DNA of 64,000 bases from Myxococcus stipitatus DSM 14675. GTDB taxonomy: Bacteria > Myxococcota > Myxococcia > Myxococcales > Myxococcaceae. Numbering within the stretch: the first letter of the stretch is position 1; every line of letters begins with the position of its first letter. Of this stretch, positions 44,864 through 59,066 are shown one piece after another. The stretch lies in contig NC_020126.1 in NCBI RefSeq assembly GCF_000331735.1, positions 5,022,001-5,086,000 on the forward strand. Reading direction: 5' to 3'. The notes beneath the pieces are model-generated. The model did no database searches. It was not told where the DNA came from and saw only the letters and a list, made by a program, of their open reading frames with translations. The position numbers were made by a program, and so were the translations under genes.

Positions 44864-45055
44864 GTGTTGCGGCCGCTGACCAGCGAAGTCGCCGACTCCA
44901 TTCTCGAACACGCGAGGTCCACGGAGAACATCATCCCGAAGCTGGACCGGGCCATCGTCGCGCTGTGGGGTTGCCCGCTCGACAAGCTCGACCACCGAGT
45001 CACGGTGGCCGAGCTCGTCGCGGACGGCTTGAAGCTCCAGACGTTCGAGGCCTGA
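44864..45055 (+). CDS. Possible small protein of 63 residues
   Basis: A frame from GTG 44864 to TGA 45055 has about 90% G or C at third codon positions, like real genes here, and encodes a helical, charged protein (SEVADSILEHARSTENIIPK, then LDKLDHRVTVAELVADGLKL). The frame extends upstream to 44753 but that part (Cys/Arg-rich) lacks coding bias. No ribosome site is obvious before GTG 44864 and no family is recognised. It lies between the divergent start of the ELWxxDGT gene and the 3' end of gltD. Confidence 0.4.
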   Translation: MLRPLTSEVADSILEHARSTENIIPKLDRAIVALWGCPLDKLDHRVTVAELVADGLKLQTFEA

Positions 45056-45067
45056 ACCCGCCCTCGT

Positions 45068-46528
<1,461 letters not shown>

Positions 46529-46531
46529 GGT

Positions 46532-51088
<4,557 letters not shown>

Positions 51089-51320
51089 CAACTTCCCCTT
51101 TCTCCCGCGTGACGCGAGAGGTCATTGCTGTGTCGCTCCAGGCTAACGCGTTGCGTTGACTCGCGTAAAGACGGGGCCCCTCGGAGGAAGGGTGGGCCTG
51201 GGGGCCCGGCCGCTTTCTGTCGCGAAGGCGACGGATGTCCACCCGTGGGCGAGGACCCGACCCGGGAGGGAGGGGTGGGGGGCCCGCACGAGGGAGGTCG
51301 GCGACCCGGGGGAATCCGCT

Positions 51321-51821
51321 ATGAAGCGGCGCATGCCCTATTCCCCCATCATCGGCACCCTCGGCTACGTCATGTCCGAGGACAGGCAGCGCGTGCTGCT
51401 CATCCATCGCGTCGCGAGACCGGATGACGCGCACCTGGGCAAGTACAACGGGCTGGGCGGGAAGATGGAGCGCGATGAGGATGTCGCCGCCTGCATGCGC
51501 CGCGAGATTCGCGAAGAGGCGGGCATCGAGTGCACGCGCATGGTGCTGCGCGGCACGCTCTCCTGGCCGGGCTTTGGCAAACAAGGTGAAGACTGGCTGG
51601 GCTTCGTGTTCCGCATCGATGCCTTCGAAGGCACTCCCTTCGAGCGCAACCCCGAAGGCACGCTGTCCTGGGTCCCGCTGACGGAGCTGCCCCGCTTGCC
51701 CATGTGGGACGGGGACAGGCACTTCCTGCCCCTCGTCTTCGACGAAGACCCTCGCGTGTTTCACGGCGTGATGCCGTATTCAGGAGGACGCGCGTTGAGC
51801 TGGAATTACACGCGACTTTGA
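51321..51821 (+). CDS. Nudix hydrolase, MutT/8-oxo-dGTPase-like
   Basis: 166 residues. The Nudix box is complete at residues 46-68 (G-G-K-M-E-R-D-E, then REIREEAGI), and the opening GTLGYVMSEDRQRVLLIHRV plus the C-terminal MPYSGGRALSWNYTRL resemble the MTH1/MutX group that hydrolyses oxidised purine nucleotides such as 8-oxo-dGTP. The acidic substrate-binding region LPMWDGDRHFLPLVFDED is also like that group. ATG 51321 follows a GGGGG site at eight bases; the frame extends upstream without coding bias. It is divergent from gltB. Confidence 0.9.
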   Translation: MKRRMPYSPIIGTLGYVMSEDRQRVLLIHRVARPDDAHLGKYNGLGGKMERDEDVAACMRREIREEAGIECTRMVLRGTLSWPGFGKQGEDWLGFVFRIDAFEGTPFERNPEGTLSWVPLTELPRLPMWDGDRHFLPLVFDEDPRVFHGVMPYSGGRALSWNYTRL

Positions 51822-51852
51822 TGCGCGGGGTCGTCGAAGCCCCCTGCGCGCA
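51822..51852 (+). terminator. GC-rich hairpin after the Nudix gene
   Basis: TGCGCGGGG (51822-51830) pairs with CCCC and GCGCA (51841-51852) with three bases bulged in the right arm. It begins at the base after the Nudix stop codon and separates that gene from the iron locus. There is no U-tract. Confidence 0.4.
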
Positions 51853-51952
51853 GTGCGTGTATTTGCCGCCCTGATGAAACAAATGCGGCGTTGTTCGCTC
51901 CGTGCGTTGACGGCTCCACGGGAAACGACGTACTCCTGATGCCGCGTGAAAG

Positions 51953-51967
51953 TGAGAATGATTCTCA
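51953..51967. promoter_or_regulatory. Fur-box candidate at the 5' end of tonB
   Basis: TGAGAAT-G-ATTCTCA is a perfect 7-1-7 palindrome that matches the Fur core TGATAAT-N-ATTATCA at 12 of 14 half-site positions; the GAGAAT/ATTCTC form is common in Gram-negative Fur sites. It covers the first codons of the tonB frame, where bound Fur would block transcription start or elongation, and every gene downstream is an iron-uptake gene. A TTGACG about 41 bases upstream (51907-51912) may be the -35 element. Confidence 0.6.
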
Positions 51968-52818
51968 ATTTCGGTCTTCCGGCCCTGGAGAGTGAGCGAC
52001 CCGCTGAGCCGCGGGTGGTGGTCTCCTCGCGACTCTTCCGCATGGGAGAGGTCGCGGAGCGGGAAGGGCTCTGGACCCGATGGGGCTGGGCGCTCGTGAC
52101 GGCGGTGGTGGTCCACGCGGGAGTGGTCGCGGCGGGCATGGCCATGCCGGCGAGTGCGCCGGAGTTCCCCCCGGCCGCCGAGGAGCCGGAGCTGGTGTTG
52201 CTCGCCTTCGCGCCACCTCCTCCCGCCCCGTCGTCGGGCGCGGCCCGCTCGGTTCCCGTGGAGCGAGCGGCGCGTCCCTCCCGTCCCCGCGTGGCGCGGC
52301 CGGTGATGGAGACGTCCATCCAACCCCAGCCGAAGCCGGAGGTTGTCGAGCCCCCGGTCGATGAGACTCCGCCCGTCGCGAATGACGCGCCGAGCACCCC
52401 CGAAGCCGTGGCGGATGCGCCGGCGGACTCGAGCCCCGTCCCGTCCGTTGCGGGGGGCGTCGTGGGCGGTGCGGTCGGGGGAACCCAGGGCGGCATCGTG
52501 GGCGCCACGGGAACGCTGGGTGACGCGGTGGGGCTGGGCCAGGTGCTCCGTCCGCCGTCCGTGTTGAAGCAGCCCCGGCCGGACTATCCGCGCCGCGCCA
52601 AGAGCGAGGGCGTCCAGGGCCTCGTGCTGGTTCGCATCATCGTCGGAGTCGATGGTGAGGTGGAGGCCGAGCACACGCGCGTGCTGCGCTCCATCCCCGC
52701 GCTCGACGCCGCCGCCATCGAAGCCGTCAACCGTTGGCGCTTCACGCCCGCCATCGGGCGCCAGGGCAAGCCCGTGCGAGTCATCCTCGAGCTGCCCATC
52801 CAGTTCACCTTGAAGTGA
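51958..52818 (+). CDS. tonB: TonB-family energy transducer
   Basis: 286 residues from ATG 51958. A single N-terminal membrane helix (WGWALVTAVVVHAGVVAAGM) is followed by a Pro-rich periplasmic spacer (QPQPKPEVVEPPVDETPP) and a C-terminal TonB domain with the family signature PRPDYPRRAKSEGVQGLVLV, VDGEVEAEHTRVLRS and NRWRFTPAI. It would couple the proton-motive force to outer-membrane receptors, here most obviously the one at 54239. Its start is uncertain: GTG 51946, ATG 51958 or ATG 52042 are possible, and the first two overlap the Fur-box candidate. The next gene starts 8 bases after the stop, or overlaps it (GTGA) if GTG 52815 is used. Confidence 0.87.
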   Translation: MILNFGLPALESERPAEPRVVVSSRLFRMGEVAEREGLWTRWGWALVTAVVVHAGVVAAGMAMPASAPEFPPAAEEPELVLLAFAPPPPAPSSGAARSVPVERAARPSRPRVARPVMETSIQPQPKPEVVEPPVDETPPVANDAPSTPEAVADAPADSSPVPSVAGGVVGGAVGGTQGGIVGATGTLGDAVGLGQVLRPPSVLKQPRPDYPRRAKSEGVQGLVLVRIIVGVDGEVEAEHTRVLRSIPALDAAAIEAVNRWRFTPAIGRQGKPVRVILELPIQFTLK

Positions 52819-52826
52819 CGAAGGCC

Positions 52827-54107
52827 ATGGTTCTTCCGTTTCGCAAGACGCTCTTCTGGATTCACCTCGCCGTGGGCATCGTCACCGGCATCGTCGTGGC
52901 CATCATGTCGGTGACGGGCGTGGCCCTGGCCTTCCAGCCGCAGGTCATCGCGTGGGCGGAGTCGGAGGCTCGCACCGTGCCCGCTCCGGGCGCGGATGCC
53001 CGCAGGCTCACCGTCGAGGAACTGCTGGCGAAGGTGCGCGAGGCCCGGCCGGAAGCCCAGGTGTCTGGCATCACCGTGTATCCCTCCGAGACGGCGTCCG
53101 CGCAGGTGGCGCTGGGCCGCACGGCGGTGCTCTACGTGAATCCCTACTCGGGTGAGGTGCTCGAGAGCGGGTCGAAGGGGTGGCGTTCGTTCTTCCACCT
53201 GATGGAGGAGTGGCACCGGTGGCTGGCCACGGGCGGCGACAACCGCGCCGTGGGCAAGGCCATCACCGGGGCGTCCAACGCGGGCTTCCTCTTCCTGGCG
53301 CTGTCGGGTCTCTACCTGTGGTGGCCGCGCAACTGGTCGCGCAAGGCCGTGCGCTCCGTGGTGTGGTTCCGCGGTGGGTTGAAGGGCAAGGCTCGCGACT
53401 TCAACTGGCACAACGTGATGGGCTTCTGGATGCTGCCCGTGCTCGTCGTTCTCACGGCGTCCGGCATGGTCATCTCGTACAAGTGGGCGAGTGACCTCGT
53501 CTACACGGTGACGGGCAACGCCGTTCCCGCGCAGGGCGGCGGAGGCGTGAAGGTCCCCGCTCCGGAGACCGGCACCGAGCGCAAGACGGTGAGCGCGATG
53601 GTGTCCACCGTCCAGGAGCAGGTCCCCACGTGGGCGAGCATCACCTACCGAATCCCGTCGCCGCCCAAGGGCGCGCAGGGCAAGCCGTCGGAGCAGCCCG
53701 GTGGCCCGAAGGGTGGGGGCGAGCCTCGTGGGGGTGAGCAGGGCAAGCCGTCGGAGCCCCCGGGCCCGCCGAAGGCCGACGCCGTGTCGTTCAGCGTGAA
53801 GGAGAAGGACGCCTGGCCGCTGTTCTCCTCCACGCAAGTCTCGGTGGACCCCTTCACCGGACAGGTGGCGAAGCGCGAGGGCTATGCGGACCTGAACTCG
53901 GGCCGCCAGATGCGCTCCTGGCTGCGCTTCCTCCACACGGGTGAGGCGCTGGGGTGGCCGGGCCAGCTCATCGCCGCCATCGCCTCGTTGGCGGGGGCCT
54001 TCCTGGTGTGGACGGGCTTCGCCCTGTCGTGGCGGCGCTTCTTCCCTCGACGCCAGCCGCGCGCCGAGGTGCCCGCGTCCACGGGCGAATCGGAGACCCC
54101 CGCCTAG
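52827..54107 (+). CDS. PepSY-associated transmembrane protein, iron-uptake type
   Basis: 426 residues with four membrane helices: one at about 10-35 (IHLAVGIVTGIVVAIMSVTG), two around 140-165 and 195-220 (LPVLVVLTASGMVIS), and one near 380-405. Conserved histidines sit at the helix ends (FWIHLAVG, EEWHRWLA, NWHNVMGF). The family is found beside siderophore receptors and is thought to take part in iron release or reduction at the inner membrane. A Pro/Gly/Lys-rich insert (about residues 283-315) in the periplasmic loop is specific to this protein. It lies directly after tonB. Confidence 0.88.
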   Translation: MVLPFRKTLFWIHLAVGIVTGIVVAIMSVTGVALAFQPQVIAWAESEARTVPAPGADARRLTVEELLAKVREARPEAQVSGITVYPSETASAQVALGRTAVLYVNPYSGEVLESGSKGWRSFFHLMEEWHRWLATGGDNRAVGKAITGASNAGFLFLALSGLYLWWPRNWSRKAVRSVVWFRGGLKGKARDFNWHNVMGFWMLPVLVVLTASGMVISYKWASDLVYTVTGNAVPAQGGGGVKVPAPETGTERKTVSAMVSTVQEQVPTWASITYRIPSPPKGAQGKPSEQPGGPKGGGEPRGGEQGKPSEPPGPPKADAVSFSVKEKDAWPLFSSTQVSVDPFTGQVAKREGYADLNSGRQMRSWLRFLHTGEALGWPGQLIAAIASLAGAFLVWTGFALSWRRFFPRRQPRAEVPASTGESETPA

Positions 54108-54137
54108 GACTCTTCCCCGGGCGGGCGAGGTTCCCGC

Positions 54138-54165
54138 GGCACCTTCGGGTGCCAGCTTATTGATT
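54138..54165 (+). terminator. UUCG-tetraloop hairpin after the PepSY gene
   Basis: GGCACC (54138-54143) and GGTGCC (54148-54153) pair around a TTCG loop closed by C-G, one of the most stable RNA tetraloops, followed by AGCTTATT, a weak U-rich tail. It should end the tonB-PepSY transcript 30 bases past the stop codon and implies that the receptor gene has its own promoter. Confidence 0.55.
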
Positions 54166-54175
54166 CTAATAATCG
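54161..54175. promoter_or_regulatory. Weak Fur-like site before the receptor gene
   Basis: TGATTCT-A-ATAATCG matches the 7-1-7 Fur consensus at 10 of 14 positions but is not a good palindrome. It lies in an AT-rich patch 64 bases before the receptor ATG, directly after the terminator, where a regulated promoter is expected. Confidence 0.25.
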
Positions 54176-54238
54176 TCGTTTCCGCGAATTTCTATTGAGA
54201 GCCCGGCGCCACGAGTGCGGCCGGGAGTGGAGAAGTCC

Positions 54239-56536
54239 ATGTCGTTCAGCAAGTCGCGTAGCGCTGGCATCCGGTCGAGTGTGGGGCACGTGGGTGGAGT
54301 TCGGGCGGCGCTGAAGCCGTGGGGGCCGGCGGTGGGGTTGGTGTCCGCGCTGGCGGCGGGTGGCGCGGTGGCGCAGGAGCCCGCGGCGGAGACGCCTCGC
54401 GCGGAGGCGCCGGTGGAGGCCTCGGCGGCCCCTGCCGAGCAGGCGCCCGCGTCGACGGAGTCCCAGCAGGGCACGGAGGGCCGCTTCGTGCTGCCCACCC
54501 TGGAGGTGCAGGGGGAGACGGAGAGCTATCAGGTCCGTGAGAGCGCGCTGCCCAAGGTGCAGAAGGCCCTGGTGAACACGCCGCAGTCGGTGACGGTGGT
54601 GCCCGAGGCGGTGATGGAGGAGCAGCGGGCGACGACGGTGCGGGACGCGCTCCGCAACGTCTCCGGCATCACGATGAGCGCAGGCGAGGGGGTCCGCCAG
54701 GGTGACTCCTTCATGCTGCGGGGCTTCTCCGCGCAGAACGACGTGTCCCGCGATGGTGCCCGTGACCTGGGCTGGTTCACGCGCGACACGTTCAACCTGG
54801 AGGGCGTGGAGGCGTACTTCGGTCCGTCGTCCGTGCTCTTCGGCCGTGGCTCCGCCGGTGGCGCCATCAACCTGGTGACGAAGAAGCCCAAGCGCACGTC
54901 CTTCCAGGAGGTGGCGCTCAGCGGCGGCACCGCGCCCACGGGCCGTGTCGACGCGGACATCAACCAGGTGCTGTCCGAGGACCTCCAGCTCCGCCTGAAC
55001 GTCATGGGCCAGCTGTCCTCGACGGCGGGCCGCGACGTGACGAAGGACAACCGCGTGGGTGTGGCGCCGTCGCTGCGCTACAAGCTCGCGGAGCGCACCA
55101 CGCTGGAGATGGACTACATGTTCCAGCGGGAGGACGGCATCCCGGACTACGGCGTGCCGTACTTCAACGGCAGCCCCGTCACCGAGTCGCTCGACGTGCC
55201 GCGCGAGAACTTCTACGGCGTGAAGTCCGACAAGGAGCGCGTGGACGCGCACGTCGCCACCGCCCGCGTCACCCAGGGCCTGGGCGAGTCGCTCCAGTTC
55301 ACCAACACGCTGCGCTTCGGCCGCGTGGACCGCTTCGCCAGCCCCACCGCGCCGCGAGGCCTGACGCCCGCGGGGGCCCCGACGACCATCGGCCGGCAGC
55401 GCTTCCAGACGGAGACGGACAACTCGTACCTCGCCAACCAGGCCGCGGTGGGCGGTGAGCTGACGACGGGCTTCCTCGAGCACAGCGCCAACGCGGGCGT
55501 GGAGCTGACCTGGGAGAAGCGCAGCCAGGGCCGCTTCAACCTCAACGCGGTGGGCCTGCCGACGGGCCCCAACCTCCCGGCGGACCTGTTCAACCCGGAC
55601 TCGGACCCGGACCTTTCCGCGGTGTCGCCCGTGTTCTCCAGCGCCAGCGTGAGCGTGCAGCGGACGCTGGGCCTCTACATCGCCGACCAGATCGAGCTGG
55701 GGCCCTATGTGGAGCTGCTGGGCTCGGTGCGCTGGGACGTGTTCAACACGGACTACGTCTCCACGGCCGCCTCGGGCGCGAAGACCCGGCTGCAGAGCAG
55801 CGACCACCTCCTCAACTGGCGCGCGGGCGTGGTCCTCAAGCCGGTGGAGAAGGTGAGCGTCTACGGCATGTACGGCACCTCCGCGAGCCCCTCCGCCGAG
55901 CTGGGCACGCTGGCCGCCGACACCGTGAGCCTGGACCCGGAGAAGAACACCATCATCGAGGCGGGCGCGAAGGCGGACCTGCTCGAGGATCGGCTGGGGC
56001 TCACCGCCGCGGTGTTCCGCATCAACAAGACGGACGCGCGCGTGCCCAACACCAACCCGGAAGGGCCGCCGCAGGTGCTCGCCGGTGAGCAGCGCGTGCA
56101 GGGCCTCAACCTGGGCGTGGCCGGCACCATCGTCGAGCGCTGGAAGGTGCTCGCCAACTACACGCTGATGGACTCCGCCATCGTCGAGCACACGACGCCG
56201 CACATGGTCGGCCAGCGGCTGCCCAACACGCCGCGCCACAGCCTCTCGCTGTGGACGACGTACTCCCCCCTGAAGGACTTCACCTTGGGTGGCGGCGCCA
56301 TCTACCAGGACGTCACGAGCGTCAACAACCCGACCTCGGCCACCGCGGTGACGAACTACGTGCCGAACTTCTGGCGCTTCGATGCCTTCGCGAGCTACGC
56401 GTTCGGCAAGGCGCTGGTCCAGCTCAACGTCTACAACCTCACCGACACGCTGTACTACGACCAGTACTACGCGGGTCACGCCGTCCCCGCGGAGGGCATG
56501 TCGGCCCTGCTGACGGCTCGCTACCGCTTCGACTGA
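54239..56536 (+). CDS. TonB-dependent siderophore receptor
   Basis: 765 residues. An N-terminal signal (ending near VAQEP, residue 45) and an Ala/Pro/Glu linker precede the TonB box region. The plug domain (about 85-210) has NTPQSVTVVPEAVMEE, LRNVSGITMSAGEGVRQGDS and VEAYFGPSSVLFGRGSAGGA, all hallmarks of siderophore receptors of the FhuA/FepA group. A 22-strand barrel follows, ending in ALLTARYRFD. It imports ferric siderophore across the outer membrane with energy from TonB. ATG 54239 has GGAGA five bases upstream. It sits between the tonB-PepSY genes and the piuC-type hydroxylase. The siderophore itself cannot be told. Confidence 0.93.
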   Translation: MSFSKSRSAGIRSSVGHVGGVRAALKPWGPAVGLVSALAAGGAVAQEPAAETPRAEAPVEASAAPAEQAPASTESQQGTEGRFVLPTLEVQGETESYQVRESALPKVQKALVNTPQSVTVVPEAVMEEQRATTVRDALRNVSGITMSAGEGVRQGDSFMLRGFSAQNDVSRDGARDLGWFTRDTFNLEGVEAYFGPSSVLFGRGSAGGAINLVTKKPKRTSFQEVALSGGTAPTGRVDADINQVLSEDLQLRLNVMGQLSSTAGRDVTKDNRVGVAPSLRYKLAERTTLEMDYMFQREDGIPDYGVPYFNGSPVTESLDVPRENFYGVKSDKERVDAHVATARVTQGLGESLQFTNTLRFGRVDRFASPTAPRGLTPAGAPTTIGRQRFQTETDNSYLANQAAVGGELTTGFLEHSANAGVELTWEKRSQGRFNLNAVGLPTGPNLPADLFNPDSDPDLSAVSPVFSSASVSVQRTLGLYIADQIELGPYVELLGSVRWDVFNTDYVSTAASGAKTRLQSSDHLLNWRAGVVLKPVEKVSVYGMYGTSASPSAELGTLAADTVSLDPEKNTIIEAGAKADLLEDRLGLTAAVFRINKTDARVPNTNPEGPPQVLAGEQRVQGLNLGVAGTIVERWKVLANYTLMDSAIVEHTTPHMVGQRLPNTPRHSLSLWTTYSPLKDFTLGGGAIYQDVTSVNNPTSATAVTNYVPNFWRFDAFASYAFGKALVQLNVYNLTDTLYYDQYYAGHAVPAEGMSALLTARYRFD

Positions 56537-56551
56537 GAGAGGTTCGCGGTC

Positions 56552-57232
56552 ATGATGTTGCACATCCCAAACGTCCTGACCGCGGCCGAAGTGGCTCGCT
56601 GCCGCACGGTGATGGAGAAGGCGGACTGGACGGACGGCCGGGTCACGGCGGGCCACCAGTCCGCGCAGGTGAAGCAGAACCTCCAGCTCCCCGAAGGGGG
56701 CGCGGCCGCGCGCGAGCTGGGGGACCTGGTGCTGGCGGGGCTGGAGCGCAGTCCGCTCTTCATCTCCGCCGTGCTGCCTCAGCGCGTCTTCCCGCCGCTG
56801 TTCAATCGCTACGAGACGAACATGCACTTCGGCTCGCACGTGGACGGCGCCATCCGGCCCATTCCGGGGACGGCGCAGCGCGTGCGCACGGATGTGTCGG
56901 CCACGCTGTTCCTCTCGGAGCCGGACAGCTACGACGGGGGAGAGCTGGTGGTGGAGGACACCTACGGCCACCACGCCGTGAAGCTACCGGCGGGGGACCT
57001 CATCATCTACCCGTCCACCAGCCTGCACCACGTGACGCCCGTCACGCGGGGCGCGAGGCTGGCGTCGTTCTTCTGGATTCAGAGCCTGGTGCGGGACGTG
57101 TCGAAGCGCGCGCTGCTGTTCGACATGGACACCGCCATCATGCAGCTCAACCAGGAGGTGCCCAAGAGCCCCTCCCTGGTCATGCTGACGGGCGTCTACC
57201 ACAACCTGCTCCGCCAATGGGCGGAGCCCTGA
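56552..57232 (+). CDS. piuC: PKHD-type Fe(II)/2-oxoglutarate hydroxylase, PiuC family
   Basis: 226 residues, the usual length. The iron site is His96/Asp98 (GSHVDGAI) and His159 in [13 protein letters not shown], with Arg169 for 2-oxoglutarate. The opening [13 protein letters not shown] and the middle [18 protein letters not shown] are diagnostic. PiuC/YbiX-type proteins are encoded next to siderophore receptors and are iron-regulated; their substrate is not established. GAGG nine bases before ATG 56552 and the 15-base gap to the receptor gene indicate a shared transcript. It converges with the helicase gene. Confidence 0.92.
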   Translation: MMLHIPNVLTAAEVARCRTVMEKADWTDGRVTAGHQSAQVKQNLQLPEGGAAARELGDLVLAGLERSPLFISAVLPQRVFPPLFNRYETNMHFGSHVDGAIRPIPGTAQRVRTDVSATLFLSEPDSYDGGELVVEDTYGHHAVKLPAGDLIIYPSTSLHHVTPVTRGARLASFFWIQSLVRDVSKRALLFDMDTAIMQLNQEVPKSPSLVMLTGVYHNLLRQWAEP

Positions 57233-57241
57233 GTCAGCGGT

Positions 57242-58960
57242 TCAGGTCCGGTCCTTGCGGATGAGGACCTTCCGGCCGCGAATCGTCGCCGCCTTCAGCG
57301 CCGCGATGACGCGGTTGGCGTCGGGCTCCGGGACCTCCACCAGCGAGAACGCGTCGGTGATCTGAATCGCGCCGATGCGGGACGAGTCCAGCCCGGCCTC
57401 ACCCGCGATGGCGCCCACCAGGTCCGCGGGGCGGATGCCTGCTTGTCGGCCCGCGCCAATCCAGAGGCGCGTGGTGTCCCAGGAGCCCTGCTGCGGACGG
57501 CGAGGACCGCTCCCACGCTCGGGGCGACCACTCGGCCTGCCACCGGGACCCGTGGGGCGGCCCGGCCGGTCCTTGCGCTCCTGGAGCGGAGCGACGGCGG
57601 GAATCTCTTCCTCTTCCTTCGCGCGGCCCTCGTCCTGGGCATCCTGGAGCAGCTTCACGGCCGCGGCGGCGATGTCGAGCGGCTCGAACTCGCCGGCCAG
57701 ATCCTCCACGAGGCTCCGGAACGAGTCCTGGCCACCGGCCACCAGCACCTCGCGCAGGGTGGCGCGCAGCAGCTCCTGCCGCTTGGCGCGCAGGTCCGCC
57801 ACGGTGGGGACGGTGGCGACCTGGATGCGCTGGCCCGTCACCTTCTCGATGTTGCGCAGCAGCCGGTGCTCGCGAGGCTCCACCAGCGTGATGGCCACGC
57901 CCTCCCGGCCCGCGCGGCCGGTGCGGCCGATGCGGTGCACATACGCCTCCGGGGCGTTGGGCACGTCGAAGTTCACCACGTGGGAGAGCCGGGGGATGTC
58001 CAGGCCTCGCGCGGCGACGTCCGTGGCGACGAGCAGGTCGGTGCCATGCGACTTGAGCTGCTTGATGACGCGATCCCGCTGCTCCTGCGTCATGCCGCCG
58101 TGGAGCGCGTGGGCGCGCCAGCCCCGGCCGTTGAGGGACACGGTGAGGTCATCCACCTCCGTGCGCGTGCGGCAGAAGATGATGGCGGCGGTGGGGGACT
58201 CCACGTCGAGCAGGCGGCCCAGCGCGGCGATCTTGAACGCGCGCGGCACGACGAACGCGGTCTGCTGGATGCGCGGCAGCTCACCCGGCTCCACCTTCTC
58301 CTTGGCGATGCGCACACGCACCGGCTGCCGCAGGTGGCGCTCGGCGATGCTCGCGATGCGCGGGGGCAGGGTGGCGGAGAAGAGGGCGGTCTGCCGGTCC
58401 TCGGGCGTCCCGGAGAGGATGGCCTCCAGGTCATCGGCGAAGCCCATGTCCAGCATCTCGTCGGCCTCGTCGAGGACGACGGTCTGCACGTGGTCCAACT
58501 GGAGCGTGCCCCGGCGCAGGTGGTCCAGCGCGCGGCCGGGCGTGGCGACGACGACGTCCACGCCGCGCTTGAGGACGCGAAGCTGCTGGCCGATGACCTG
58601 CCCGCCGTAGAGCGGGAGGACGGTGGCGCCCAGCTTCTGGCCGTAGCGGTGGATGGCCTCGGACACCTGCATGGCCAGCTCGCGCGTGGGGACGAGCACC
58701 AGGGCGGAGGTGGTGTGCGGCCGGGCCTTGCCCGGGGTCAGGTGGTGCAGGAGCGGGAGCGCGAAGGCGGCCGTCTTGCCGGTTCCGGTGGCGGCGATGC
58801 CCAGCAGGTCCTTCCCAGCGAGCAGGGGCGGGAGGGACGCGTGCTGAATAGGCGTGGGTTCCTCGTAACCGAGGGACGTGAGCGCCTCCACGAGCTGGGG
58901 CTTCAGGCCCAGGGATTCAAAGGTGGCGTCGGGGGGGGCGGACGGCGGTGCGGAAGTCAC
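57242..58960 (-). CDS. DEAD-box RNA helicase with C-terminal DbpA-type RNA-binding domain
   Basis: 572 residues from GTG 58960. The full helicase set is present: Q motif (TFESLGLKPQ, PTPIQHA), motif I ATGTGKT, Ib TPGR, II VLDEADEML, III SAT, IV IIFCRT, V ARGLDIP and VI HRIGRTGRAGR. After an acidic and Arg/Gly/Pro-rich linker (about 450-490), the last 75 residues form a DbpA-type RNA-binding domain (RLWIGAGRQAGIRPADLVGA, then FSLVEVP). This architecture is that of CsdA/DeaD- and DbpA-type enzymes that remodel rRNA or mRNA. The frame extends to 59023, but those codons (AGA, ATT, CTT, CGA) are atypical. It lies 106 bases downstream of the Dbr1-like gene on the same strand. Confidence 0.93.
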   Translation of the reverse strand: MTSAPPSAPPDATFESLGLKPQLVEALTSLGYEEPTPIQHASLPPLLAGKDLLGIAATGTGKTAAFALPLLHHLTPGKARPHTTSALVLVPTRELAMQVSEAIHRYGQKLGATVLPLYGGQVIGQQLRVLKRGVDVVVATPGRALDHLRRGTLQLDHVQTVVLDEADEMLDMGFADDLEAILSGTPEDRQTALFSATLPPRIASIAERHLRQPVRVRIAKEKVEPGELPRIQQTAFVVPRAFKIAALGRLLDVESPTAAIIFCRTRTEVDDLTVSLNGRGWRAHALHGGMTQEQRDRVIKQLKSHGTDLLVATDVAARGLDIPRLSHVVNFDVPNAPEAYVHRIGRTGRAGREGVAITLVEPREHRLLRNIEKVTGQRIQVATVPTVADLRAKRQELLRATLREVLVAGGQDSFRSLVEDLAGEFEPLDIAAAAVKLLQDAQDEGRAKEEEEIPAVAPLQERKDRPGRPTGPGGRPSGRPERGSGPRRPQQGSWDTTRLWIGAGRQAGIRPADLVGAIAGEAGLDSSRIGAIQITDAFSLVEVPEPDANRVIAALKAATIRGRKVLIRKDRT

Positions 58961-59066
58961 GGCGGGGCTTGTACCACCGGGTTCCACTCTCGTGGCTCGA
59001 AGAATCGCTCTTCTGTCCCACATCTATCGCACACGTCGTGTCGTGGACGGTCCGCCCAGGGGGGCC

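Noticed and set aside
54104-56974. A 956-codon minus-strand frame opposite the siderophore receptor
   Set aside because: It runs across two real genes and the terminator between them, and has no recognisable features.
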